Of a stretch of 64,000 bases of DNA, positions 44,091-52,851 are shown in pieces (the first letter of the stretch is position 1; each line of letters opens with the position of its first letter). Below the pieces are notes generated by a model that saw nothing but the letters and a program-made list of their open reading frames with translations, had not been told where the DNA came from and did not search any database. The position numbers and the translations under genes are program-made. The stretch covers positions 124,001-188,000 of the forward strand of contig NZ_JACYGY010000001.1 in assembly GCF_015221875.1 (NCBI RefSeq), read 5' to 3'. The stretch comes from Dyadobacter subterraneus. Its GTDB lineage: Bacteria > Bacteroidota > Bacteroidia > Cytophagales > Spirosomataceae.

Positions 44091-44543
44091 TTATGCGTTT
44101 GGAGATTTGAAAAATTCGTGAAATGCTTTCAGCACTTCCGGTTTTGAAATTTTTAATTTTTCGGCAACTTCATCAGGTGAAAAACCCTGACGAAAAGCCA
44201 GATCAAATATCAATTCCGGCGTACTTTCAGGCGTCGAATGGTTCTCATTATGTGGCGCAATGGCCATAATTTTCCTTTTTGCTTCTACGGCCTTGGCTCT
44301 GGCAAGTTTGATCACACAAACAGCAAAAGTAAATGGATAACTATTACACGATTGAAGAAGTGGGGATGCAAATACATTGACCAGAATTTCCTGTGCTAAA
44401 TGTGGCTGGGGGATGATCTGTAAAATAATCCCGTAAGCCATTGCACCGTATTGATCGTAGACTTCAAGTGTCGTCAGGGGGCTAGATGTCCTGATTGCCG
44501 ACTGGCCACCAGAATTATCATTTGCACGTTCAAGTTCATTCAT
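44091..44543 (-). CDS. Divergent sigma-70-like protein (ECF type, degenerate)
   Basis: A 150-residue protein that resembles an ECF sigma factor in layout: region 2-like YDQYGAMAYGIILQIIPQPHLAQEILVNVF and a C-terminal helix-turn-helix-like FSPDEVAEKLKISKPEVLKAF. The core -10 recognition segment is poorly conserved and region 2 is short. Coupled to an anti-sigma-like gene. It may be a diverged sigma factor, a decoy, or a regulator; I cannot tell from sequence alone. Confidence 0.7.
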   Translation of the reverse strand: MNELERANDNSGGQSAIRTSSPLTTLEVYDQYGAMAYGIILQIIPQPHLAQEILVNVFASPLLQSCNSYPFTFAVCVIKLARAKAVEAKRKIMAIAPHNENHSTPESTPELIFDLAFRQGFSPDEVAEKLKISKPEVLKAFHEFFKSPNA

Positions 44544-44888
44544 ATAACGCTGACTTTTAACGGATAGAGATTTACGGGTAAGGTGAAAATTTTGAAGATG
44601 ATGGTTAATAAATTAAAATCTTATCCAGGTGAGAAATATTAGATTGTAGAAATATTACTGCTTTTTTTAATAAAATGTCTGGGCTAAATTAAAAAGTTCT
44701 CTTGATAAATCATCATAATGTCTGCCATTTTATTGCTAATGTTTTATAAAGTGCTTTAATTATCCATTTAACGAAGATTTTGCAGCTGTTCCGCTAATAT
44801 CATTTTATTTAAGCAGGTGCTGGACAACAACTTGTGGTTGTAACATATTGCTTTAGTAAAAAAAGATGTTATTAACTAACTTTGCCAA
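44544..44888. other. Intergenic region with a promoter box and no gene
   Basis: 345 bases between divergent genes. No coding frame is credible. The plus-strand promoter for the HAD gene lies at its right end; the left part presumably drives the sigma-like gene. Confidence 0.5.
44852..44884 (+). promoter_or_regulatory. Promoter of the HAD gene, possibly leaderless
   Basis: TTTAG at 44852-44856 and TAACTTTG at 44877-44884 with a 20-base spacer. The ATG is at 44889, only 4 bases past the -7 box, so transcription would start at or within a base or two of the start codon. Confidence 0.5.
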
Positions 44889-45548
44889 ATGAGAAAAAAC
44901 ATTGCAGTTATCTTCGACATGGATGGTGTTATCGTTCATACTAATCCATATCATTCCAGAGCTTTCCGGGAATTTTTTTCGAGCCGAAATCTTAACCCAT
45001 CTGATGAGGATTTCGCCCGGCATATGTTTGGCAAAAGCAATAGCTATATTCTTTCACATTTTCTGGAAAGGACGATTGAAGGCGAGGAATTACGGGCTTT
45101 GGAGGATGAAAAGGAAAGTTTGTTCAGGAAAATTTATGAACCTTTCATTGATCCAATTTCCGGTATACTTTCTTTTATTGACGATTTATATCAAAATGAA
45201 GTAAAGCTGGGCGTGGCAACTTCTGCACCTGTTGCCAATCTTGACCTCGTTTTTAGCAAGGTGCCTTTGCGAGAAAAAATGGGATCGATCCTGGCCAGTG
45301 AGAATGTTACAAAACATAAACCTGATCCTGAAGTTTATCTTACTTCTGCAAAAAATCTGGGTGTCTCGCCGGAAGATTGTGTCGTTTTTGAAGATTCGTT
45401 TTCAGGTGTTTCTGCCGCGTTGAATGCGGGAATGAAAGTAGTTGGTGTGCTTACTTCGCATACGATTGAAGAATTGCCTCCTTGTAATTTGTATATTAAG
45501 GATTATTCTGAAATGTCGTTTTTAAAGGTTTCAGAATTGTTTCAATAA
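44889..45548 (+). CDS. HAD family hydrolase (beta-phosphoglucomutase/phosphatase-like)
   Basis: A 219-residue HAD phosphatase or phosphomutase. Nucleophile in FDMDGVIVHT, motif II in VATSAPV, lysine in KHKPDPEVYL, motif IV in VVFEDSFSGVSAALNAG. The cap is the alpha-helical C1 type. Beta-phosphoglucomutase-like proteins often share this pattern; substrate is unknown. Confidence 0.9.
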   Translation: MRKNIAVIFDMDGVIVHTNPYHSRAFREFFSSRNLNPSDEDFARHMFGKSNSYILSHFLERTIEGEELRALEDEKESLFRKIYEPFIDPISGILSFIDDLYQNEVKLGVATSAPVANLDLVFSKVPLREKMGSILASENVTKHKPDPEVYLTSAKNLGVSPEDCVVFEDSFSGVSAALNAGMKVVGVLTSHTIEELPPCNLYIKDYSEMSFLKVSELFQ

Positions 45549-45580
45549 TTTGTTTCGTGCCTCCCGTTGGGGTGGCCGTT

Positions 45581-45753
45581 GGGGCGACCCTCGTGGTCGC
45601 CCTGTTCGAATTATCCGAAATATTATATTGGTTGAATTATCTGGGGATTTCCGGGCAACCGTAGGGGCGACCCTTGTGGTCGCCCTCGAATTATCCGGAA
45701 TGTTGGATTGATTAAATATCTGGGGATTTCCGGGTAACCACGAGGGTTACCCC
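45581..45753. repeat. REP-like palindromes GGGGCGACCC...GGTCGCCC, three copies
   Basis: Direct copies at 45581-45602 and 45664-45685 are separated by a near-duplicate spacer (period 83). A third, inverted variant lies at 45730-45753 with GGTAACC in place of GGCGACC, compensated in both arms. The array ends 13 bases before the stop of a convergent gene. Confidence 0.8.
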
Positions 45754-45765
45754 AACGACCGTATC

Positions 45766-47427
45766 CTATATTTTGGCGATATCATTCACCCGAACATCAA
45801 ACGCACCCGTTAAAACCTGTCCGTTTCTTTTCACCTGAAGAAATATTCTATACCGTCCGCTTTTTGGAAATGAATAAGGAAAAGAAATCCGGTTGCTGTG
45901 GTCCATCGCATTCATTCCGCCCGTTTCATTTTGCTTATACATACCCATTTCAGTCATCAATAATTCTTCCCTTTCAATAGTCGACATGGCTTTAAGTTTT
46001 GCCATATATCGATCAATGCTGTCACGAAAAATGGCCGGCGAAGGCCTCTGCATAATTTTTGTAGTATCTGTCAGTCTGTTTTTCAAAGTTTGTTCCGCAG
46101 CCATGGCAAAAGTGCCGGAAGGGTGCAAATGAATATACACAGAGCCATCTGAACGAAGCACAGCGACATGTCCCATCATACCCAGATAGGGTTCCGGAAA
46201 TGTTGGCGTTCCATCAGGATTAAATATTTCGAAATTTAGCAAATAAGGTTTTCCGGCTTCCAGCGGTTTGTCCGGTTTTCCCTCCCAAACTGCATAAGAA
46301 CTATCTTTAAAAACGGTTTTTGTTCCGGGCTTTCCACAAATCACAACATTTTCATCCAGCGGAATTTTGCCTGGCGCATTGATCGCATCCGTTACTACAT
46401 AGGTATCTTCCTCCGCCGTTTTTTTTATTTCGTTTCCTTGTACAGCAGGATCAGGAATTTCCAAGGTATCTACAATAGTTTCTGCAAAACCGGAATACTG
46501 AACTACATCAGCATACATCAAATACTTGCCGGCAGGCAGATTTGGCAAATAAGCCTGATAAGTTACACTATCTTTTCTTTCAGGGTGAATGTGGGCAAAA
46601 GCATCCAAACCAGGAGTCCGCACGAGAAAAACGTGCATTAGTTTTCCATGATCAGGAATTAATGTACTTAACATACTACCACGTTTCTTTTCTTCCCAAT
46701 TGGTGGTATCAATTTTTAGTTGGAAAATACGCTGTCCGTCTTCATTACTAATAGACGAATTTCCTTTTAATGGTTTGTAAATGTTCCTGTTGTAACGCGC
46801 TGCCCAGCTATTCCACCAGCTGCTGCCGCCATATAAAATTAAGGCACAAACGACGGTCGCAATGCCCATATTCATCCATCTTTTTCTTTTTTGTCTGGAT
46901 GATAAAACTTCGCCCGGACGCATTAATCCGTCGCTTACACTGGCACCAATAGCAGTGACCATCAATAAAAAAAGCAGAACGCCAAGTAATGAAAGACCAA
47001 AGCCAAGTCCCTTTGGCATAACTCCTTTTGCAGTAGAAACAGCAACAACAGGAACAATGAATTCTCCCTTTCCTTCTTTTCCTGATATTTCAATCTGTAC
47101 ACTGGAAGATCCGCTTTGCATGAGCCATACGACTCCCTGAAACTGTCCGGGCTGACCGGCAACGGCATGGATTTCGTCAGCAGATGGTGCTCCCTGACTT
47201 CCAAAACGGAATGTAATAGGTCTGGCAAGAACTTTCTGCGGATCTCCATTTTCAACAAAAACAGTAATGCTGGCTGTTCCGGGAATTACTTCCGGCGGTG
47301 TGATATCAATTAAAACTTTGTATGGACCAGCCTGTCCTTGCAAAAGTACGCCTGAGCTTCCAACATGTGCAGAAGAAATCTGAACGGAAATCAGAAGCAG
47401 AATTATTAGGTAAAATATCTTTTTCAT
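45766..47427 (-). CDS. Exported His/Met-rich protein with two membrane helices, likely metal-linked
   Basis: About 553 residues. Start MKKIFYLIILLLIS (47427) overlaps the upstream gene by ATGA and gives a signal peptide ending SSAH. An N-terminal beta domain (ITPPEVIPGTASITVFVENG), like YtkA/FixH-type copper-associated domains, precedes two helices (about residues 154-174 and 194-211). The C-terminal half has paired motifs LMHVFLVRTPGLDAFAHIHP and MGHVAVLRSDGSVYIHLHPS, plus MGMYKQNETGGMNAMDHS. His and Met spacing suggests copper binding. Function unassigned. Confidence 0.75.
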   Translation of the reverse strand: MKKIFYLIILLLISVQISSAHVGSSGVLLQGQAGPYKVLIDITPPEVIPGTASITVFVENGDPQKVLARPITFRFGSQGAPSADEIHAVAGQPGQFQGVVWLMQSGSSSVQIEISGKEGKGEFIVPVVAVSTAKGVMPKGLGFGLSLLGVLLFLLMVTAIGASVSDGLMRPGEVLSSRQKRKRWMNMGIATVVCALILYGGSSWWNSWAARYNRNIYKPLKGNSSISNEDGQRIFQLKIDTTNWEEKKRGSMLSTLIPDHGKLMHVFLVRTPGLDAFAHIHPERKDSVTYQAYLPNLPAGKYLMYADVVQYSGFAETIVDTLEIPDPAVQGNEIKKTAEEDTYVVTDAINAPGKIPLDENVVICGKPGTKTVFKDSSYAVWEGKPDKPLEAGKPYLLNFEIFNPDGTPTFPEPYLGMMGHVAVLRSDGSVYIHLHPSGTFAMAAEQTLKNRLTDTTKIMQRPSPAIFRDSIDRYMAKLKAMSTIEREELLMTEMGMYKQNETGGMNAMDHSNRISFPYSFPKSGRYRIFLQVKRNGQVLTGAFDVRVNDIAKI

Positions 47428-48644
47428 CGTTGAATCTTGTTCATCCAGTTTCCCCATTTCAAACCAATCCGCGTGGAAATCACGCTGCTAACCAGGGCTA
47501 TTCCCAGTCCTTTAATTAAATCAGAAGTTGTATCAAGCGCCCAATCGGCAAATTTGTATCGAAATTCCCAATTCGGATTGCTGCCAAAATACCAGTAGTG
47601 ACTTCCGAAAAACCAGTTTCTGGCATATGGAGATTCAACAAGAAATGATCCGGCGTACCATTGTGCTGCAAAAAATGTCAAAAGAAAAGCGGTTCCTAAA
47701 ATCAGACTTAAAATCCAATCGTTCAGATAGGCAAATTTGTTTCTTAAAATATCGGCAAGAAATGCCGGTACAATTAGCAAGATTGGAAACTTAAATCCCT
47801 GGTAATGATCAATATGATTAACGATCGGACCCAGTTTTGGTTCTGCCGGGAAAAGTGGAATAATCCATAAAGTGAGCAGCATTAGCAAACTGTAAATCGC
47901 CGTTACAGCCGTTATTGTCCATTTGTTTTTTACTGCTTTCCCCAAAGCCATCAGGTAAAAAGGAAATACAATGCAGGCAACGACATAAAAATCGGATTTG
48001 TGCGTATTCCTGATTCCCATTTCTTCCGAAAGCAGCGTATACCACATCGTTAATAAAAATCCGGCAGAAAGGGAAAATAGCCAGAACAAGATTCTGTTTA
48101 TGTTTTTCTTTTTGTCTAGACTGTCGTTGAAGAAAGGTTTATTCTGATTTTTAAGTGAGATAACGCTGATCATCGCACCAAACTGAACGCTGATAATTCC
48201 CAAAGCCAGAATTGTATGCGGTGGAGAAAGAATGGTAATATCAAGTCCATAGGTATTGTGCCACCAATCGTCAAATGGAGCGGAAGTCAGCATTGCCAAA
48301 GCGCCCCAAACACAAAATAATTGGCCCAAAGAACTGTAAAAAAAGCCCCAGACTTTTACACTTTTACTTTTTTCGATCGGACTTCCCCAAAACGTAACTC
48401 TCAATATTTCATATCCTGAAAATATCCCGGAAACGACTGCGCCAAGATAAATAATTAAATGCGGCGGAGAAAAAAGTCCATCACGACCGATACTCATGTG
48501 CCAGCAAATATCCCAGATCAATCCGGTGATGACACAAAAGGAAGAAAATACGATTGCGAAAATGTAAAATGGAATTCCCTGATTACCGTGAAGTGCAACG
48601 ACGCGCCCGGGTGGAGCTGGCGGCGGACTTAATGTATTTTGCAT
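47424..48644 (-). CDS. Polytopic membrane protein with duplicated WH...PPH motif
   Basis: A 406-residue inner-membrane protein with about ten helices. Two copies of a pattern D-x2-W-H-x3-G-x-D-x(4,5)-P-P-H occur: D45/W48/H49/G53/D55/P60-P61-H62, and D125/W128/H129/G133/D135/P141-P142-H143. Such paired Asp/His sets at helix ends look like a metal or haem site. A third His-rich loop reads NHIDHYQGF, and FFGSHYWYFGS follows. Translationally coupled (ATGA) to the His/Met-rich protein. I recognise no named family. Confidence 0.75.
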   Translation of the reverse strand: MQNTLSPPPAPPGRVVALHGNQGIPFYIFAIVFSSFCVITGLIWDICWHMSIGRDGLFSPPHLIIYLGAVVSGIFSGYEILRVTFWGSPIEKSKSVKVWGFFYSSLGQLFCVWGALAMLTSAPFDDWWHNTYGLDITILSPPHTILALGIISVQFGAMISVISLKNQNKPFFNDSLDKKKNINRILFWLFSLSAGFLLTMWYTLLSEEMGIRNTHKSDFYVVACIVFPFYLMALGKAVKNKWTITAVTAIYSLLMLLTLWIIPLFPAEPKLGPIVNHIDHYQGFKFPILLIVPAFLADILRNKFAYLNDWILSLILGTAFLLTFFAAQWYAGSFLVESPYARNWFFGSHYWYFGSNPNWEFRYKFADWALDTTSDLIKGLGIALVSSVISTRIGLKWGNWMNKIQR

Positions 48645-48772
48645 TTTGTTAAAGTGGTTGGGGGGTAATTTATCAATGAGTAATTAATGCAAAAACGCTT
48701 ATATATTCCTTTTGAGAATAAAAAGATACAGAATATTTATTGTTACTCAAAACAAGATAAGTCGGGCTAGTT

Positions 48773-49411
48773 TTAAAATGGGCGCATAGCTTTTACAAAC
48801 CGTCCTTTAAAATAAGTAGAAAAAAGATTGTCTTCCCGAACGCCTTTTGAAGTGGAAGCGTGAATGAAAAATATTTCCTGCTGATTGCGAACATCCGTAA
48901 CAATTCCGGCATGGGAAACATACCCTTCTTTTCCAGCTTCGGGAACAAAAAATACCCAATCGCCTGGGCGGATTTCCTGGATACTTGCCACTTCTGTCCC
49001 AAATTCAGACTGCTGCCAGGAAATTCTTGGGACCTTAATTCCAACTTCCGAATAAACGGAGCAGATTAATCCTGAACAATCAATGCCATTTTTGTCATTA
49101 CCGCCTGAACGATAGGGAGTTCCGGAATAAGTTCTGGCGACTTCCACGACCTGAGGAATTTCACGGTTGTAATTTCCAGACGGACTGGTACTTGAATAAG
49201 CTGGTTTTTCTTTCGCTGGCGTTGGGCGACTGCTAACCGGTTTTCTAGCCGGTGCGGATGCTGGTCTGCGGTTATTTGCTGTTGTATTTGTTCTTCTTGG
49301 CTGCGCTACCGGGGCAGGATTTTTACGAAGTGTGTCGCAGGAAAATAGTATGATGGTAAAAACGAAAAGGCAAATCGTAGTGAATAAAGAAAAGGAAATC
49401 TGCTTCTTCAT
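48773..49411 (-). CDS. NlpC/P60 family lipoprotein (cell-wall endopeptidase)
   Basis: About 212 residues from MKKQISFSLFTTI (49411), chosen because it creates a lipoprotein signal with lipobox LFSC; the longer frame hides it. A proline/arginine-rich linker (about residues 25-75) precedes the NlpC/P60 domain: catalytic Cys in GIDCSGLICSVY, His in YVSHAGIVTD, third polar residue in FIHASTSKGV. Likely cleaves peptidoglycan stem peptides in the periplasm. Confidence 0.93.
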   Translation of the reverse strand: MKKQISFSLFTTICLFVFTIILFSCDTLRKNPAPVAQPRRTNTTANNRRPASAPARKPVSSRPTPAKEKPAYSSTSPSGNYNREIPQVVEVARTYSGTPYRSGGNDKNGIDCSGLICSVYSEVGIKVPRISWQQSEFGTEVASIQEIRPGDWVFFVPEAGKEGYVSHAGIVTDVRNQQEIFFIHASTSKGVREDNLFSTYFKGRFVKAMRPF

Positions 49412-49607
49412 GTCTAATTTTTTGTTGATTAATTTCATTTCAATCTTACCATAACACTTACAAATAACGATACTTCTGTGAAAAATTGTTGAATCAAAAT
49501 TTGAAAAAGGATGAGCTGACTCGTTAATACATTGAACTTCAAATTTCAAACATATTTTTCAGATTGAAAAAATGAAGGAAATATTATGTGGGAGCCGGCT
49601 TTGTCAG

Positions 49608-49615
49608 TAGTTTTG
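49608..49615 (+). promoter_or_regulatory. Probable promoter -7 box for the FAH-family gene
   Basis: TAGTTTTG fits TAnnTTTG; a TTATG about 19 bases upstream may be the -33. The ATG lies at 49674. Confidence 0.4.
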
Positions 49616-49673
49616 TCTTTAATCAGAATTGATTTTCTGATCTTACTATCCTTTAAATCTCAAATCTTTTTTA

Positions 49674-50285
49674 ATGAAAATTATTTGTGTAGGCCGTAAT
49701 TATACGGAACATATTGAAGAGCTGAAAAATGAGCGCCCTGATTCGCCGGTTATTTTCCTGAAACCAGAAACTGCTCAGATTCGTCCGGGAGAGCCATTTT
49801 TCTATCCTGATTTTTCAAAAGATATTCACCACGAAGTTGAACTGGTCATCAAAATAAACCGTGTTGGTAAAAATATAGAAGAACGGTTTGCGCATAAATA
49901 TTATGACGAAATCGGAATAGGCATTGATTTTACAGCACGTGATCTTCAATCAGAATTGAAAAGCAAAGGGTTGCCGTGGGAATTGGCAAAAGCTTTTAAC
50001 GGATCTGCACCGGTTTCAGAATTCTTGCCAATTTCAGATTTTGAAGATATTCAGAACATCAATTTCAGTCTGGATGTAAACGGAGAAACCCGCCAGTCGG
50101 GCAATTCGTCGATGATGTTGTTCCGAATTAACTACCTGATTTCTTTCGTTTCAAAATATTTTATGTTGAAAAAAGGAGATCTTATTTTTACAGGAACACC
50201 AAAAGGCGTGTCATCTGTAAAAATTGGCGACAGGTTAACTTGTTCAATTGAAGGTAAAAAACTTTTAGAATTGTCGGTGAAGTAG
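49674..50285 (+). CDS. Fumarylacetoacetate hydrolase family protein
   Basis: A 203-residue FAH-fold enzyme: KIICVGRNYTEHIEEL, FLKPETAQIRPGEPF, acidic metal ligands in HHEVELVIKINRVGK, and GIDFTARDLQSELKSKG, with ELAKAFNGSAPVSEF. Family members hydrolyse or isomerise 2-oxo acids, or act as oxaloacetate decarboxylases; the short FAHD1-like length is typical. First in a same-strand run with the M23 peptidase and Bcp. Confidence 0.92.
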   Translation: MKIICVGRNYTEHIEELKNERPDSPVIFLKPETAQIRPGEPFFYPDFSKDIHHEVELVIKINRVGKNIEERFAHKYYDEIGIGIDFTARDLQSELKSKGLPWELAKAFNGSAPVSEFLPISDFEDIQNINFSLDVNGETRQSGNSSMMLFRINYLISFVSKYFMLKKGDLIFTGTPKGVSSVKIGDRLTCSIEGKKLLELSVK

Positions 50286-50315
50286 AGGGGAGAAGTTTAT
50301 TTATCAATTCAATTC

Positions 50316-52268
50316 ATGTTTTATAATCCATTGGCTATCAGACGAACGAGTTTCATTTTCATAGTTTTCCTGTTTTCATTTCTTTCTGTTTTTGCTCAGA
50401 AACAGTCGTATCCGCAAGGTTATTACCAGTTTCCGATCAGACCTGGACTTGCCAATTCTTTGGCTGGCGGATTAGGTGATCTGCGTTCAAATCACTTTCA
50501 CGCCGGTCTGGATATTCGTACGCAGCAGGTAGAAGGTTTGCCGGTTCATGCGGCTGCGGAAGGATATGTTTACAAAGTTGCTGTGCAAAGAAGTGGTTAT
50601 GGAAATGTGATTTATTTGCGTCACCCAAACGGACAAACGACTGTTTACGGACATTTGCTGAAATTCAGTGATTCGCTGGCCAATTATGTTCGCGCAGAGC
50701 AATATAAAAAACAGACTTTTGAAATTGATCTTTTTCCGGAAGCGGGAAAATATGCTTTCAGAAAAGGTGAAGTCATAGCGCTTTCGGGTAATACCGGAGG
50801 ATCTGCCGGTCCGCATTTGCATTTTGAAATCCGTGATTCGAAGGATAATTATTTGAATCCGCTTTATTTTGGGTTTAATGAAATTAAGGATGTTACACCG
50901 CCAAAATTTGTCAATGTCGCTATCCGTCCTACTAATATTAATGGCAGAATAAACGGAAAGTTTGAAAGACAAGCCTATTCCCCGGTTCGTCAGAAAGACG
51001 GAACTTATCATATTCCGGCAACAATTTCAGCAACCGGAACTGTTGGTTTGGAATTGCTTGCCTATGATATGATGACCGGCACACCTTTTCGTTACGGTTT
51101 GCAGTGTATTGAAATCAAAATGGATGATCAGGAGGTTTTCGCTTACAATATGGAAATCTTCCCAAACGCAACTACAAGAGATTATAACAATCTGATTGAT
51201 TACGAAACGGAACAGGAAACCGGACAACGTTTTTTGAAATGTTACGTACCGGACGGAAATCAGTTTGATCTATATAAAACAGGTGCTTACCAAGGGAAAC
51301 TTTTTATCAGTGATACCTTAACACATCAGGTAAGAATTAAGATTTTTGATTCTTACGAAAACTCATCAGTTCTGACTTTTTCGATAAAAGGGGAAGTTCC
51401 AAATCCTCCGCTTCCGGTTTATGATATGGAAGTAAAACCGGAATGGATCCAAAGTGAGATTTCTGATAATACATTAAAAGTGAGAGCGAAATATTATCGC
51501 AGCACCATGCCGCTGGCCACTTTTTATGTTTATGGAAAGGAAGTGAAAAAAGCGCCTGATTTGTATGAAAACGAAACAGCTGTTTTTCTCACTGATCTGA
51601 GAGATTATATTCCTGATTCTGTTAAAATTGGAAATACAACGGCACGGACTTATTTGAGATCAAAGATTAGCCCGGGTAAGTTAACAACGTATCAGGCAGA
51701 CAGATGGTCGCTTCAATTTGATACGAATACTTTGTTTGATACTTTATATGTTGTTGGTCAGCAAAATTATAATTCGCTGACTATTAATGATAAAGGAACT
51801 GCATTACGGGATTATGTAACAATTTCCTTTAAACCGGAAGAAGTCCCTGTTAATAAAGAAAGAAGTGGTATTTATCGGTATACTGGTTATGGTTATCGCT
51901 TTATAGGAGGGACGTGGAAGGATAATGAAATTACTTTTAAGACCAGAGAACTTGGGACTTTTGTTATTCAAAAAGATACGATTCCACCGAGAGTCCGGTT
52001 GGTTGAACATAGTAAAAAACGGATTCGGGCATACATCGGTGACGGGGTTTCCGGGATTGACAATTTTAAAGCGTATGTAAACGGAGAATGGGTTTTGATG
52101 AATTATGATGCTAAAACAGGGTTTATCTGGTCGGAAAAAATGGATGAAAGCCAACTTTTTGAAGGCGATCTGATGTTAGAAGTTAAAGATGGGGCCGGAA
52201 ATAGTACTATCTTGCAAACTGATTTAGTTGAACCTGTTACCACACCCAAAAAACGAAAACGAAAATAA
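50316..52268 (+). CDS. Exported M23 family metallopeptidase
   Basis: A 650-residue cell-wall endopeptidase or its regulator. Signal peptide ends near VFAQ. The LytM/M23 domain is at the N-terminal side: HFHAGLDIRT (first His/Asp ligands), YGNVIYLRHPNGQTTVYGHL, GNTGGSAGPHLHFEIRD (HxH). The remaining ~450 residues are beta-rich repeats ending in a basic tail (TPKKRKRK). The catalytic zinc residues appear intact. Follows the FAH gene by 30 bases; 3 bases before Bcp. Confidence 0.93.
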   Translation: MFYNPLAIRRTSFIFIVFLFSFLSVFAQKQSYPQGYYQFPIRPGLANSLAGGLGDLRSNHFHAGLDIRTQQVEGLPVHAAAEGYVYKVAVQRSGYGNVIYLRHPNGQTTVYGHLLKFSDSLANYVRAEQYKKQTFEIDLFPEAGKYAFRKGEVIALSGNTGGSAGPHLHFEIRDSKDNYLNPLYFGFNEIKDVTPPKFVNVAIRPTNINGRINGKFERQAYSPVRQKDGTYHIPATISATGTVGLELLAYDMMTGTPFRYGLQCIEIKMDDQEVFAYNMEIFPNATTRDYNNLIDYETEQETGQRFLKCYVPDGNQFDLYKTGAYQGKLFISDTLTHQVRIKIFDSYENSSVLTFSIKGEVPNPPLPVYDMEVKPEWIQSEISDNTLKVRAKYYRSTMPLATFYVYGKEVKKAPDLYENETAVFLTDLRDYIPDSVKIGNTTARTYLRSKISPGKLTTYQADRWSLQFDTNTLFDTLYVVGQQNYNSLTINDKGTALRDYVTISFKPEEVPVNKERSGIYRYTGYGYRFIGGTWKDNEITFKTRELGTFVIQKDTIPPRVRLVEHSKKRIRAYIGDGVSGIDNFKAYVNGEWVLMNYDAKTGFIWSEKMDESQLFEGDLMLEVKDGAGNSTILQTDLVEPVTTPKKRKRK

Positions 52269-52271
52269 ATT

Positions 52272-52730
52272 ATGGGACTTCAGATTGGTGAGGCAGCACC
52301 GGAAATTTCAGCAAAAGACCAGAACGGGAATGATGTAAAACTTTCCGATTTCAAGGGCAAAAAAGTGATTCTTTATTTTTATCCAAAAGACGATACACCG
52401 GGATGTACGGCGCAGGCTTGCAATCTTCGTGATAATTACGAATCGCTTTTAAATAACGGATTTGTAGTTTTGGGTGTGAGCGTTGATAACGAAAAATCGC
52501 ATCAGAAATTTATCAAAAAATACGATCTTCCATTTCCATTATTAGCCGATACTGATCATGCGATTGTGGAGGCTTATGGCGTTTGGGTTGAAAAAAGCAT
52601 GTATGGCAAAACTTATATGGGGACAGCGCGTACAACTTTCGTCATAGATGAAAATGGTATTGTTTCCGAAATAATCCAGAAAGTGGATACCAAAAACCAT
52701 ACTGATCAAATTCTGAGTAAAACTGAGTAA
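52272..52730 (+). CDS. bcp: Peroxiredoxin, Bcp/PrxQ type
   Basis: Thiol peroxidase reducing hydrogen and organic peroxides, cytoplasmic, 152 residues. Peroxidatic C45 in DDTPGCTAQ and resolving C50 in TAQACNL, the alpha-2 CxxxxC of PrxQ. Conserved FYPKDDTPG and FPLLADTDH are typical. It starts 3 bases after the M23 gene stop, so it is in the same operon. Confidence 0.95.
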   Translation: MGLQIGEAAPEISAKDQNGNDVKLSDFKGKKVILYFYPKDDTPGCTAQACNLRDNYESLLNNGFVVLGVSVDNEKSHQKFIKKYDLPFPLLADTDHAIVEAYGVWVEKSMYGKTYMGTARTTFVIDENGIVSEIIQKVDTKNHTDQILSKTE

Positions 52731-52851
52731 TTAAAAGTCAATTACTGATCTATATAAATCCGAAATTCGCAGTTCATTTAAGTTTTTTTGTGAATGACGC
52801 GGAAGTTTAATCCAGCTGTTTTACGCTCCAATAAAATAATAAAATCAAGAA

